Origin: Sphingosinicellaceae bacterium
Lineage (GTDB): Bacteria > Pseudomonadota > Alphaproteobacteria > Sphingomonadales > Sphingomonadaceae
DNA length: 64,000 bases
Assembly (NCBI GenBank): GCA_019285715.1
Contig: CP079108.1
Span: 3,425,001-3,489,000, forward strand
Direction of reading: 5' to 3'
Shown here: one piece after another, positions 16,656 through 24,589 of the stretch
Layout of the letters: the number at the start of each line of letters is the position of its first letter
Position numbering within the stretch: position 1 is the first letter of the stretch
The notes under the pieces: generated by a model
Seen by the model: only the letters and a program-made list of their open reading frames with translations
Told to the model about the DNA's origin: nothing
Database searches by the model: none
Made by a program: the position numbers and the translations under genes

Positions 16656-17135
16656 TCAGTCGACGATTTCGAGCTGGTGCCCGAACGGGTCGCGGACATA
16701 GAGGTTTTTCTTGCCGGCCAGCGGCCCGCTGTCGATCAGGATCGTCTCGAGGACGGTGCAGCCCTTTTCCGCCAAGTAGCGCGCGGCGACGTCGACGTCG
16801 TCGACCCGCAGGCCAAGGTGGTGACCGCCCCGGTCGCAGTTGCGCGGCACATGCGTGTTGCGGTCGTCGGGCTTGTCGTAGGTGACAAGCTGGAGGTTCA
16901 GGTTGCTGGTCAGCTTGAGCATGGCCAGCGTCAGCCGCGCCCCGGCAACTCCGACATGCGCCTCGGTCCAGTCGCGGCCGTCGGCTCCGGCGGGGATTTC
17001 GGCGGCATCGATCGGACCGACGCGGAACAACTCCTGCGCCCCGAACACGTCGCTGTAGAAGGCGACCGCGGCGTCGAGATCGGGGACGGTGAACGAGACA
17101 TGGTCGGCGGCGAGGAACTGCGGGCGGGAGGTCAT
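16656..17135 (-). CDS. VOC (glyoxalase/dioxygenase superfamily) protein
   Basis: 159 residues with two beta-alpha-beta-beta-beta modules: ADHVSFTVPDLDAAVAFYSDVFGA and HHLGLRVDDVDVAARYLAEKGC ... YVRDPFGHQLEIVD. Metal-binding residues are plausible: His in ADHVSF, His in GGHHLGL and Glu in QLEIVD. ATG at 17135 is preferred over upstream in-frame starts. The reaction is unknown; lying between RidA and the transporter, it probably acts on an intermediate of the same pathway. Confidence 0.8.
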   Translation of the reverse strand: MTSRPQFLAADHVSFTVPDLDAAVAFYSDVFGAQELFRVGPIDAAEIPAGADGRDWTEAHVGVAGARLTLAMLKLTSNLNLQLVTYDKPDDRNTHVPRNCDRGGHHLGLRVDDVDVAARYLAEKGCTVLETILIDSGPLAGKKNLYVRDPFGHQLEIVD

Positions 17136-17193
17136 GAACGGCTCCTCATGGTCGGTGGTACAGGTGTCGCGGTGGCGGCCCTCAAGCGCAACG

Positions 17194-18657
17194 TCAGGCC
17201 GCCGTCGATGTCGTTGCCGCCAGCGCAACGGCGGGGCGGAGCAAGGCGCTGACGACGACCGCGACCGCCGCGTTGAGCAGCATTGCGACCAGCCCGGGCT
17301 CCCAGCCCGGCAGCAACGTGCCGGCCAGCGCCGTCACGGCCGGGACCAGTAGTGTCACATAGCCCGCGACCATGCCCGCGAACACGCCGACGGCGCTGGC
17401 CCGGGTCCAGGTGAACGCCAGGAACACACCCGGTGCAAGCATGCCGATCGAGGCGTAAGCCGACAGCCCGATCTCGACCAGCGAGCGCGTGCCGCCGATG
17501 GTCAGCCACACCGCGACCGCGGCAAAGCCGATCATCGACACCCGCGCCACTGTCAACCCGCCGCGCGGCGACAGCCGCGGCAGCAGCGGTTGGATGACGT
17601 TGCGCGAGAAGATCGAGCCCATGGTCAGCAGCAGCACCGACCCCGGCACCAGCGCCAGCAGGCAGGCGGTGCCCGCCAGCATCCCGATCACCCACGGCGG
17701 ATAGCGGTCGGCGACGAACTGCAGCAGCGCGGCATTGAGGTTGCCGTCGGGCGGGATGGTGCCGGCCAGCAACGCCGCGAACCCGAGCAGGATGATGAAC
17801 AGGTAAGATAGCGAATACAGCGGCTGGAAGATCGCGTTACGCCGGATCGTCGAGGCGTCGGCGGCAGAGAAGCACAGCTGGAACATGTGCGGGAAGATCC
17901 AGGTGCCCAGCGCGACGTTGAGCGCCGAGGTCATCAGCCAGGTCGTGCCCAGCCCCGCCGCGGGTTGCAGCCCGGGCAGGCTGCCGACGCCGGGATGCCG
18001 CTCCTGCACCAGACGGAACACGTCAAGCATCGAGGTCGCGCCGACATGCGAGGCGACGGTCGCACACAGCCCGGCGACCAGCGCCAGCATCAGGATATCC
18101 TTGACCCCGGCGGCGAAAGCGGCCGAGCGCAAGCCCGCCAGGAAAACGAAGGCGAGCATCGCGACGGCAGCGAGGATAGCCGCTGTGGTGCCTGAGACCT
18201 CGCTGCCAAGTGTCAGCCGCAGGATCAGGCTGAGCGCGGTGATCTGAATCTGGACGTAGACCACCAGCGCGGCGATGCCGGCGACCGCGACGATGATACC
18301 GAGCCAGTTGGCGCGGTAGTGGTCGGCGAAGAAATCGGCTTGGGTGATCAGGCCGCGCCGGCGCCCCGCGGCCCAGATTTCCGGCATCAGCCAATAGCCG
18401 ATCGCCGCTGCCAGCGAGACCGAGCAGAACGCCAAATACGCCGGTGCGCCGTACGCCCAGGCAAAGCCGGATATACCCAGCACGGCGAAGGTCGTGTAGA
18501 TTTCGCCGGCGTTCAAAAACCAGAAGATCAGCGTTCCCATGCGGCGGCTGCCGAGCGCCCAGTCCTCGACGTTCTTCGCGCGTGCAGCGCGGCGGCCATA
18601 GGCCATCGCACCGACGATAGTCGCTACGACGATCGCCAGCGTCAGTGCGAGGATCAA
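17194..18657 (-). CDS. Sodium:solute symporter (SSS family)
   Basis: About 487 residues with some 13 hydrophobic helices. Family hallmarks: AKNVEDWALGSRRMG near the N-terminus and the loop GRRRGLITQADFFADHYRA. I place the start at TTG 18657, which overlaps the upstream DUF3311 stop as TTGA; longer in-frame versions would run through that gene. DUF3311 proteins commonly accompany SSS permeases. It likely imports the amino or imino acid consumed by the neighbouring dehydrogenase; that substrate link is inference. Confidence 0.88.
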   Translation of the reverse strand: MILALTLAIVVATIVGAMAYGRRAARAKNVEDWALGSRRMGTLIFWFLNAGEIYTTFAVLGISGFAWAYGAPAYLAFCSVSLAAAIGYWLMPEIWAAGRRRGLITQADFFADHYRANWLGIIVAVAGIAALVVYVQIQITALSLILRLTLGSEVSGTTAAILAAVAMLAFVFLAGLRSAAFAAGVKDILMLALVAGLCATVASHVGATSMLDVFRLVQERHPGVGSLPGLQPAAGLGTTWLMTSALNVALGTWIFPHMFQLCFSAADASTIRRNAIFQPLYSLSYLFIILLGFAALLAGTIPPDGNLNAALLQFVADRYPPWVIGMLAGTACLLALVPGSVLLLTMGSIFSRNVIQPLLPRLSPRGGLTVARVSMIGFAAVAVWLTIGGTRSLVEIGLSAYASIGMLAPGVFLAFTWTRASAVGVFAGMVAGYVTLLVPAVTALAGTLLPGWEPGLVAMLLNAAVAVVVSALLRPAVALAATTSTAA

Positions 18658-18881
18658 GGCGTGCCGTTCCGGGCTTCGCGGCGACGGTCGATCAGGTAGA
18701 CGATTGTGATGACGAGGCTCGCGAAGACCACGCCCCCCATCTGCCACGCCATTGCGAAGGGTAGGGCAAAGGGCCGGGCTTCGATCCCGTTGGCCCACGG
18801 AGCGAGCGCAACCTGCCAGACGAACGGCAGCACCAGCAGCGCCAGGTGCCAGCGGCGTTGTCGTGGTCGATCGCTTGCCAT
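18654..18881 (-). CDS. DUF3311 small membrane protein, symporter partner
   Basis: 75 residues, two hydrophobic segments (LALLVLPFVWQVALAPWAN and the stretch around FASLVITIVYLIDRRR). The size, the helix pair and the position right before an SSS permease match DUF3311, thought to help such transporters. Its TGA overlaps the symporter's TTG start by 4 bp. Confidence 0.8.
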   Translation of the reverse strand: MASDRPRQRRWHLALLVLPFVWQVALAPWANGIEARPFALPFAMAWQMGGVVFASLVITIVYLIDRRREARNGTP

Positions 18882-18951
18882 GCCGCGCCCTCCCTTCGCT
18901 CGATCGTCGCGCTACTCCGCAACGGCAGTAAGCTCAGTTAATCGGCATTTC

Positions 18952-18969
18952 GCAAGCGCAGCAAGCGCA
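18952..18969. repeat. Tandem 9-bp repeat upstream of the DUF3311/symporter genes
   Basis: GCAAGCGCA is repeated twice head to tail, 71 bp upstream of the DUF3311 start and downstream of the marR gene. On the coding strand it reads as two TGCGCTTGC units and may bind a regulator. Low certainty. Confidence 0.3.
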
Positions 18970-19003
18970 ATGAGTTCGCAATTTCGTTGTCAAAAACGCT
19001 TGG

Positions 19004-19519
19004 CTATTTATCGGTATCGCCTGGCAGTGCATCGAGATTTTCCTGCAGGCGCCCAATCAGTCCTATCAGCCGGTCGAAATCGCTCGCGGAAAATCCGGTG
19101 ATAACCCCAGCGTAAACCGGTGCCGTGATCTCGCGCGCCGCGGCCAGCAGATCGCTTCCGGCGGCGGCCAGGAAGACCTGGCGGACCCGCGCGTCGTCGG
19201 GCTTGACCTCCGACGACACCAGCCCGGCCTTCTCCATCCGCTGGACGATCCTCAGCATCGTCGACAGGTTGATCACCGCCGCGTCCGCCAGCTCGCCGAC
19301 GCTGCGTGGCATGCGCTCGCCCAGCACCATCAGCACGCGCCAGTTCGGGATATCGAGTCCGATTGTCCGCAGCCGCGCCTCGATGACGATGTTGTACCGG
19401 CTGACGGCGCGGTTGAGCAGGTAGAACGGATAGCGGTCGACCTTGAAGCCCGGGCTGCCGGGATCGCCCAGCTTGCGGTTGTCGCAGGCGATGCTGTTGT
19501 TGTCGGGCACGCTCCGCAA
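19004..19519 (-). CDS. MarR-family transcriptional regulator
   Basis: 171 residues with the winged-helix core: LNRAVSRYNIVIEARLRTIGL, then VGELADAAVINLSTMLRIVQRMEKAGLVSSEVKPDDARVRQVFL (recognition helix and wing with the conserved Asp/Arg). It is divergent from the cyclase/iorAB operon, with a perfect TTGCACGTGCAA palindrome between them. It probably represses that operon and is released by an aromatic acid or thioester; the ligand is inference. Confidence 0.9.
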   Translation of the reverse strand: MRSVPDNNSIACDNRKLGDPGSPGFKVDRYPFYLLNRAVSRYNIVIEARLRTIGLDIPNWRVLMVLGERMPRSVGELADAAVINLSTMLRIVQRMEKAGLVSSEVKPDDARVRQVFLAAAGSDLLAAAREITAPVYAGVITGFSASDFDRLIGLIGRLQENLDALPGDTDK

Positions 19520-19557
19520 CTAGCCCCTGCAATCGTTCCGGGCAACGCGAGAATGGT

Positions 19558-19569
19558 TGCACGTGCAAG
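19558..19569. promoter_or_regulatory. Perfect 12-bp palindrome, candidate MarR operator
   Basis: TTGCACGTGCAA lies 38 bp upstream of marR and 47 bp before the cyclase ATG at 19617. TTGC-N4-GCAA symmetry with a short centre is typical of MarR-family sites. Its location between the divergent genes allows control of both. Confidence 0.6.
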
Positions 19570-19616
19570 TTTTATCGGTCACACTTCGAGTCGTCATCCG
19601 GACCCGGGGAAATTGC

Positions 19617-20396
19617 ATGTCAGCTGAACTGCTCCACAATTTCGCGCAGGCCGTCGCCAGCGGCACGATCCGCGCCGTTGACCTGACCCAGATCCTGTCG
19701 GAGGACACCCCCGTCCTCGTCCTGCCCGACGAGTTCGGCCAGTGCGCCGCCTTCAGCCGCGAGGAAATCTCGCGCTACGACGAGCGCGGCGTCGCCTGGT
19801 ACTGGAACAATTTCACCGTCAGCGAGCACACCGGCACGCACTTCGACGCGCCGGTCCACTGGATCACGGGCCGCGACCGCGCCGACAACTCCGTCGACAG
19901 CGTGCCAGCACGCGATTTCGTCGCCCCGGCCGTGGTCATCGACTGCTCGAAGGAGGCCGCTGCAAACCCCGATTTCCTGCTGACCGTGCCGTTCATCGAG
20001 GCGTGGGAGCAGGTCCATGGCCGCATCCCGCCGCGCAGCTGGGTGCTGATGCGCACCGACTGGTCGAAGCGTTCGCCCGAGGATTACGTCAACCGCCGCG
20101 AGGACGGCGCGCACACCCCGGGCCCCGATCCCGATGCGGTGCGGATGCTGGTCCACGACCGCGATGCCCACGGCTTCGGGGTCGAGACGATCGGCACCGA
20201 TGCCGGGCAGGCCCACCTGCTGACCCCGGCTTACCCGGCGCACACCTTCTTCCACGAGGCCGGGCGCTACGGCCTGCAGTGTCTCGAGAACCTCGACCAG
20301 TTGCCGCCGACCGGCGCAGTGATCGTCGCCGCCCCGCTCAAGATCAAGGGCGGCTCCGGCAGCCCGCTGCGCGTTCTCGCGCTGGTCCAGGACTAA
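19617..20396 (+). CDS. Cyclase-family (KynB-like) metal-dependent hydrolase
   Basis: 259 residues. The HxGTHxDAPxH metal signature appears as SEHTGTHFDAPVHW, as in bacterial kynurenine formamidase and related 'cyclase' proteins. C-terminal residues HTFFHEAGRYGLQCLENLDQLPPTGAVIVAAPLKIKGGSGSP are also family-typical. ATG at 19617 follows GGGGAAATT. The next gene, iorA, starts 5 bp after its stop. Together with iorAB it suggests breakdown of an aromatic amino acid or its 2-oxoacid; formamidase activity itself is not proven. Confidence 0.88.
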   Translation: MSAELLHNFAQAVASGTIRAVDLTQILSEDTPVLVLPDEFGQCAAFSREEISRYDERGVAWYWNNFTVSEHTGTHFDAPVHWITGRDRADNSVDSVPARDFVAPAVVIDCSKEAAANPDFLLTVPFIEAWEQVHGRIPPRSWVLMRTDWSKRSPEDYVNRREDGAHTPGPDPDAVRMLVHDRDAHGFGVETIGTDAGQAHLLTPAYPAHTFFHEAGRYGLQCLENLDQLPPTGAVIVAAPLKIKGGSGSPLRVLALVQD

Positions 20397-20400
20397 ATTC

Positions 20401-22545
20401 GTGGCGGAACGTTCGTTCGCACGCGAAGTCGAGCACCTCCGGCTCGGCGCTGGCGATGTCTTCCACGGTGAAGGCATCCTCGCGGTCACCAAGGGGCTGT
20501 TGCAGGCGGGCGTCGCCTACGTCGGCGGCTACCAGGGCTCGCCGATCAGCCACCTGATGGACGTCTTCGCCGATGCGGACGGGCTGTTGAAGGAGCTCGG
20601 CGTCCACTTCGAGGCCAGCGCCAGCGAGGCGACGGCGGCGGCCATGCTCGCGGCGTCGGTCAACTACCCGCTGCGCGGCGCGGTCGCGTGGAAGTCCGTC
20701 GTCGGCACCAACGTCGCCTCCGATGCGCTGTCGAACGTCGCGTCGGGTGGGGTAACCGGCGGCGCGCTGATCATCGTCGGCGAGGACTACGGCGAAGGCT
20801 CGTCGATCATGCAGGAGAGGACGCACGCTTTCGCCATGAAGTCGCAGATGTGGCTGCTCGACCCGCGTCCCAACCTGACCAGCATCGTCGACATGGTCGA
20901 GAAGGGCTTCGAGCTGTCGGAGGCGTCGAGCACCCCGGTCATGCTCGAGCTCCGCGTCCGCGCCTGCCACGTCACCGGCGAGTTCGTCGCCAAGGACAAT
21001 GTCCGCCCGCCGCTCACCGTCGGCGAGGCCGCCTCCAACCCGCGCCGCGCCACCGACCGCATCGTGCTGCCACCCGCCAACTTCCTCCACGAGAAGGAAA
21101 AGATCGAGGAGCGCTGGCCCGCCGCGCTGCGCTTCGTCGCCGAGCAGCGCCTCAACGAGCACTTCGGTCCGACCAACGGCGAGATCGGCGTCATCGTCCA
21201 GGGCGGCCTGTTCAACAGCCTCAACCGCGCGCTCGAGCTGATCGGCCTGTCGGACGCCTTCGGCAACGCCGAGATCCCGGTCTATTGCCTTAACGTCACC
21301 TACCCCCTGCTCCCCGACGAGGTCGCCGCCTTCTGCCTCGGCAAGACCGCGGTGATGATCGTCGAGGAAGGCCAGCCCGAGTTCATCGAACACGAGCTCA
21401 ATACGCTGGTCCGCCGCGCCGACCTGCAGACCCGCATCGTCGGCAAAGACGTGCTGCCGCGCGCCGGCGAATATACCGGGCAAGTTCTCGTCGAGGGGTT
21501 GACCAAGTTCCTGCGTACCTGGGCGCCCGCGCTCGCTCCTGACGCACCCACGCCGGTGGTGGCCGAGGCCCAGCCGCTCGCCGTCGCCGAGGTGCCGCAG
21601 CGTCCCGCCGGCTTCTGCACCGGCTGCCCGGAGCGCCCGATCTTCACGGCGATGAAACTGGTCGAGCGCGAACTCGGGCCGAGCCACGTCTCCGCCGACA
21701 TCGGCTGCCACCTGTTCTCGATCCTGCCGCCGTTCGACATCGGCAACACCACGATGGGCTACGGCCTCGGCGCGGCTGGGGCAGCGGCGTTCCGCCCGTC
21801 GGGGCAAAGCGACTCGAAGCGCGCCATCGCGATCATGGGCGACGGCGGTTTCTGGCATAACGGCCTGACCTCCGGGATCGGCAACGCTGTGTTCAACCAG
21901 GACGATTCGGTTACGCTGATCGTCGACAACGGCTATTCGGCGGCGACCGGCGGACAGGATATCCTGTCATCGTCGGCGGATAATCCGAGCCGCAGCACGC
22001 ATCACTCGATCGAGCGCGCGGTGCGCGGCATCGGCGGCGAGTGGGTGCGGACGCTGACCCGGACCTACGACGTCAAGGCGATGCGCGACACGCTGCGCGA
22101 GGCGCTGACCACCAAGATCGCGGGGCCGAAGGTCATCATCGCCCAGTCGGAGTGCATGCTCAACAAGCAGCGCCGCGAGAAGCCGCTGGTTGCGAAGGCG
22201 GTCAAGGCCGGCAAGCGCGTCGTCCGTGAGCGCTTCGGCATCGATCCCGACACCTGCACCGGCGACCACAGCTGCATCCGGCTCTCAGGTTGTCCTTCGC
22301 TGACCGTCAAGCCCAACCCCGACCCGCTCCGCCTCGACCCGATCGCGCATGTCGAGAACAGCTGCGTCGGCTGTGGCCTGTGCGGCGAGGTCGCGCACGC
22401 CGCGGTGCTGTGCCCGAGCTTCTACCGCGCCGAGATCGTCCAGAACCCGACCCGCTGGGACCTGCTTGCCGAGCGCATCCGGGCTGCGGTGATCGGCTTC
22501 TTCCAGGCGCGGACCGACCGCGCCCTCGCCGCGCGGGCGTTCTGA
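20401..22545 (+). CDS. iorA: Indolepyruvate:ferredoxin oxidoreductase, alpha subunit
   Basis: 714 residues, GTG start. Converts arylpyruvates plus CoA to arylacetyl-CoA and CO2, reducing ferredoxin, with thiamine diphosphate and Fe-S clusters. Visible parts: the N-terminal pyrimidine-binding domain (GGYQGSPISHLMDVF), GFCTGCPERPIF, the ThDP motif GDGGFWHNGL ... DNGYSAATGGQD, and a C-terminal ferredoxin region (HSCIRLSGCPS, NSCVGCGLCGEVAHAAVLCPSF). The beta gene follows with a 1-bp overlap. Oxygen-tolerant aerobes use this enzyme in aromatic amino-acid degradation. Confidence 0.95.
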   Translation: MAERSFAREVEHLRLGAGDVFHGEGILAVTKGLLQAGVAYVGGYQGSPISHLMDVFADADGLLKELGVHFEASASEATAAAMLAASVNYPLRGAVAWKSVVGTNVASDALSNVASGGVTGGALIIVGEDYGEGSSIMQERTHAFAMKSQMWLLDPRPNLTSIVDMVEKGFELSEASSTPVMLELRVRACHVTGEFVAKDNVRPPLTVGEAASNPRRATDRIVLPPANFLHEKEKIEERWPAALRFVAEQRLNEHFGPTNGEIGVIVQGGLFNSLNRALELIGLSDAFGNAEIPVYCLNVTYPLLPDEVAAFCLGKTAVMIVEEGQPEFIEHELNTLVRRADLQTRIVGKDVLPRAGEYTGQVLVEGLTKFLRTWAPALAPDAPTPVVAEAQPLAVAEVPQRPAGFCTGCPERPIFTAMKLVERELGPSHVSADIGCHLFSILPPFDIGNTTMGYGLGAAGAAAFRPSGQSDSKRAIAIMGDGGFWHNGLTSGIGNAVFNQDDSVTLIVDNGYSAATGGQDILSSSADNPSRSTHHSIERAVRGIGGEWVRTLTRTYDVKAMRDTLREALTTKIAGPKVIIAQSECMLNKQRREKPLVAKAVKAGKRVVRERFGIDPDTCTGDHSCIRLSGCPSLTVKPNPDPLRLDPIAHVENSCVGCGLCGEVAHAAVLCPSFYRAEIVQNPTRWDLLAERIRAAVIGFFQARTDRALAARAF

Positions 22546-24041
22546 TGGCGCGCCAACGCCGGACGCTGGCGATCCTCGCGCTGGGCGGGCAGGGCGGCGG
22601 CGTCCTCGCAGACTGGATCCTCGCGGTCGGCGATGCCAACGGCTGGCGGACGCAGGGCACCTCGGTTCCCGGCGTCGCCCAGCGCACCGGATCGACGATC
22701 TACTACATCGAGATGTTTCCCAGCGGCGGCCACGCCCCTGCGCCCGCCCCGGTCCTCGCGCTCAACCCGGTGCCGGGCGACGTCGACATCGTCATCGCGT
22801 CCGAACTGATGGAAGCTGGCCGCGCGATCCTGCGCGGCTTCGTAACTGCCGACCGCACGACGCTGATCGGCTCCACCCACCGGATCTATGCGATCTCCGA
22901 AAAGACCGCGATGGGCAACGGCCTCGCCAAGAGCGACCGCGTCGTCGAAGCCGCCGGCCGTCGCGCCAGGCGCTTCATCGGCTTCGACATGGACGCCGCC
23001 GCTGCCAGCGCCGGCAGCGTCATCAGCTCGGTGATGCTCGGCGCGCTCGCGGCCAGTGGCGAACTGCCGTTCGACCGCGCATCTTTCGAGGCGGCGATCA
23101 AGGCGAGCGGCATCGCGGTACCGGCCAACCTGCGCGGCTTCGCGGCCGGCTGGGACGCGGCACTCGGCGAGTCTGCGATGCCGCTGGAGGTGGTGAATAC
23201 TCTCCCGGTGCCGACGACTGCGGCGGGCACGGCTTTGCTCGCGCGCATCGAGAAGGAGCTGCCGGCACGTGCCCGGCCGCTCGCAACCGAGGGCGTCCGC
23301 CGGCTGATGGACTATCAGGACGCCGCCTACGCGACGCGCTACCTCGACCGCCTCAAGGGCATTGCCGCAGTCGACGACGGCTTCGACGGCCACGCGCTGA
23401 CCGCGGAAGCGGCGCGCTACCTCGCCCTGTGGATGAGCTATGAGGATACGATCCGCGTCGCCGACCTGAAGACCCGCGCCAGCCGCGTCGAGCGCGTCCG
23501 CACCGAGGTCCACGCCCGCGACGGACAGCTGCTCGGAATCACCGAGTTCATGCACCCGCGCCTGCAGGAGGTCTGCGAGACCATGCCCACGGCGCTCGGC
23601 CACTTCATCCTCAGCAGGCCGGGGCTGGTGCGCCGCCTGGAGCCGCTGTTCTCGCAGGGTCGCCACGTCCGCACGACCCGGCTACGCTGGTTCCTGGTGC
23701 TGCATTTTCTCGCCGGCCTGCGCCGCTGGCGTCCGAAGACCTTGCGCTTCGGAGAGGAGCAGGCGCGCATCGAGGCGTGGCTCAAGCTGGTCGCGGACGT
23801 CGCCTCGCACGACCCCGCGGCGGCGCGCGAACTGGTCGAATGCCAGCGGCTGATCAAGGGCTACGGCGACACCTTCGCGCGCGGCCTGCGCAACTACGAC
23901 ACGATCGTGGCGGCCTATCGCTCCGGGCAACTGGGTGGCGAGCCCGCGACCGCGATCCGTCGCCTGCGCGAGGCCGCGCTGGCCGACGACAAGGGCGACG
24001 CACTGGCCGAAACCAGCTTTGCACTGCAACTCGCGTCATAG
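22545..24041 (+). CDS. iorB: Indolepyruvate:ferredoxin oxidoreductase, beta subunit with C-terminal DUF6537-like extension
   Basis: 498 residues, far longer than the ~200-residue archaeal beta subunit. The N-terminal ~200 residues are the gamma/beta oxidoreductase domain (LALGGQGGGVLADWIL, GTSVPGVAQRTGSTIYYIE). The extra C-terminal ~280 residues are helical and rich in Arg/Leu (LMDYQDAAYATRYLDRL, LRWFLVLHFLAGLRRWRPKTLRFGEE), the extension typical of proteobacterial forms. ATG at 22545 shares its A with the TGA of iorA. It ends the rightward operon. Confidence 0.92.
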   Translation: MARQRRTLAILALGGQGGGVLADWILAVGDANGWRTQGTSVPGVAQRTGSTIYYIEMFPSGGHAPAPAPVLALNPVPGDVDIVIASELMEAGRAILRGFVTADRTTLIGSTHRIYAISEKTAMGNGLAKSDRVVEAAGRRARRFIGFDMDAAAASAGSVISSVMLGALAASGELPFDRASFEAAIKASGIAVPANLRGFAAGWDAALGESAMPLEVVNTLPVPTTAAGTALLARIEKELPARARPLATEGVRRLMDYQDAAYATRYLDRLKGIAAVDDGFDGHALTAEAARYLALWMSYEDTIRVADLKTRASRVERVRTEVHARDGQLLGITEFMHPRLQEVCETMPTALGHFILSRPGLVRRLEPLFSQGRHVRTTRLRWFLVLHFLAGLRRWRPKTLRFGEEQARIEAWLKLVADVASHDPAAARELVECQRLIKGYGDTFARGLRNYDTIVAAYRSGQLGGEPATAIRRLREAALADDKGDALAETSFALQLAS

Positions 24042-24149
24042 CTCTTCAGGTGCGCGACTCCCGCTTGATGCCGGATGACAGCCCAGGTGGGCGGCGGGTT
24101 GCGCAACCGCTGGCTCGAGCTCGTGGGCCGGTAGCGCAGATCGGAGCGC

Positions 24150-24563
24150 CTAGCGTTCGCCGTTGCGGCGCATCGGCATCGCATCGATCGTCCGGCTCAA
24201 GGTCGCAAACGAAAGCGGGGCCTGCGCGCGGAGCTTTTCGCCACCGTCCTTGCCGATCAGGATCACGGTAAAGCGATCGACCGGCAGGTGGTAGGCCCGC
24301 CGTAAGCCGGCGGCACCGTCGGACGCGCCGCGCACCGCGGTGCCGAGCACCTCGACCAGCACGAGGTCACGGTCGTCGCTGCTTTCGCTCATCGCGGCGA
24401 AGATGCGGCGCTGGTCGGCAGCGGCGGCGTCGGCAGCATCCGGCGCGGTTACCAGCAGCACCCGATTTTTCCAGCGTAACTGGCTAACAGTTGCTGGCGG
24501 AGCCGGTGTGGCGGCGAAAGCCGCAGCGAGGGCGATCAAGGCGGCAGCGGACATGCCGGTCAA
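24150..24563 (-). CDS. DUF4174-type secreted protein
   Basis: 137 residues. A signal peptide (AALIALAAAFAATPAPPA) precedes a small domain with LRWKNRVLLVTAP at its start, FTVILIGKDGGEKLRAQAPLS near the end and a final TIDAMPMRRNG, the pattern of DUF4174 (thioredoxin-like without the CXXC). It lies 26 bp downstream of the TonB-receptor gene on the same strand and may belong to that operon. Function unknown. Confidence 0.78.
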   Translation of the reverse strand: MTGMSAAALIALAAAFAATPAPPATVSQLRWKNRVLLVTAPDAADAAAADQRRIFAAMSESSDDRDLVLVEVLGTAVRGASDGAAGLRRAYHLPVDRFTVILIGKDGGEKLRAQAPLSFATLSRTIDAMPMRRNGER

Positions 24564-24589
24564 ACGCGATCACCGCAAATCGGCTCCCG

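Noticed and set aside
24094-24110. Hairpin GCGGGTTGCGCAACCGC between iorB and the DUF4174 gene as a terminator
   Set aside because: The palindrome is short with almost no loop and no T-run; it cannot be told from chance in GC-rich DNA.
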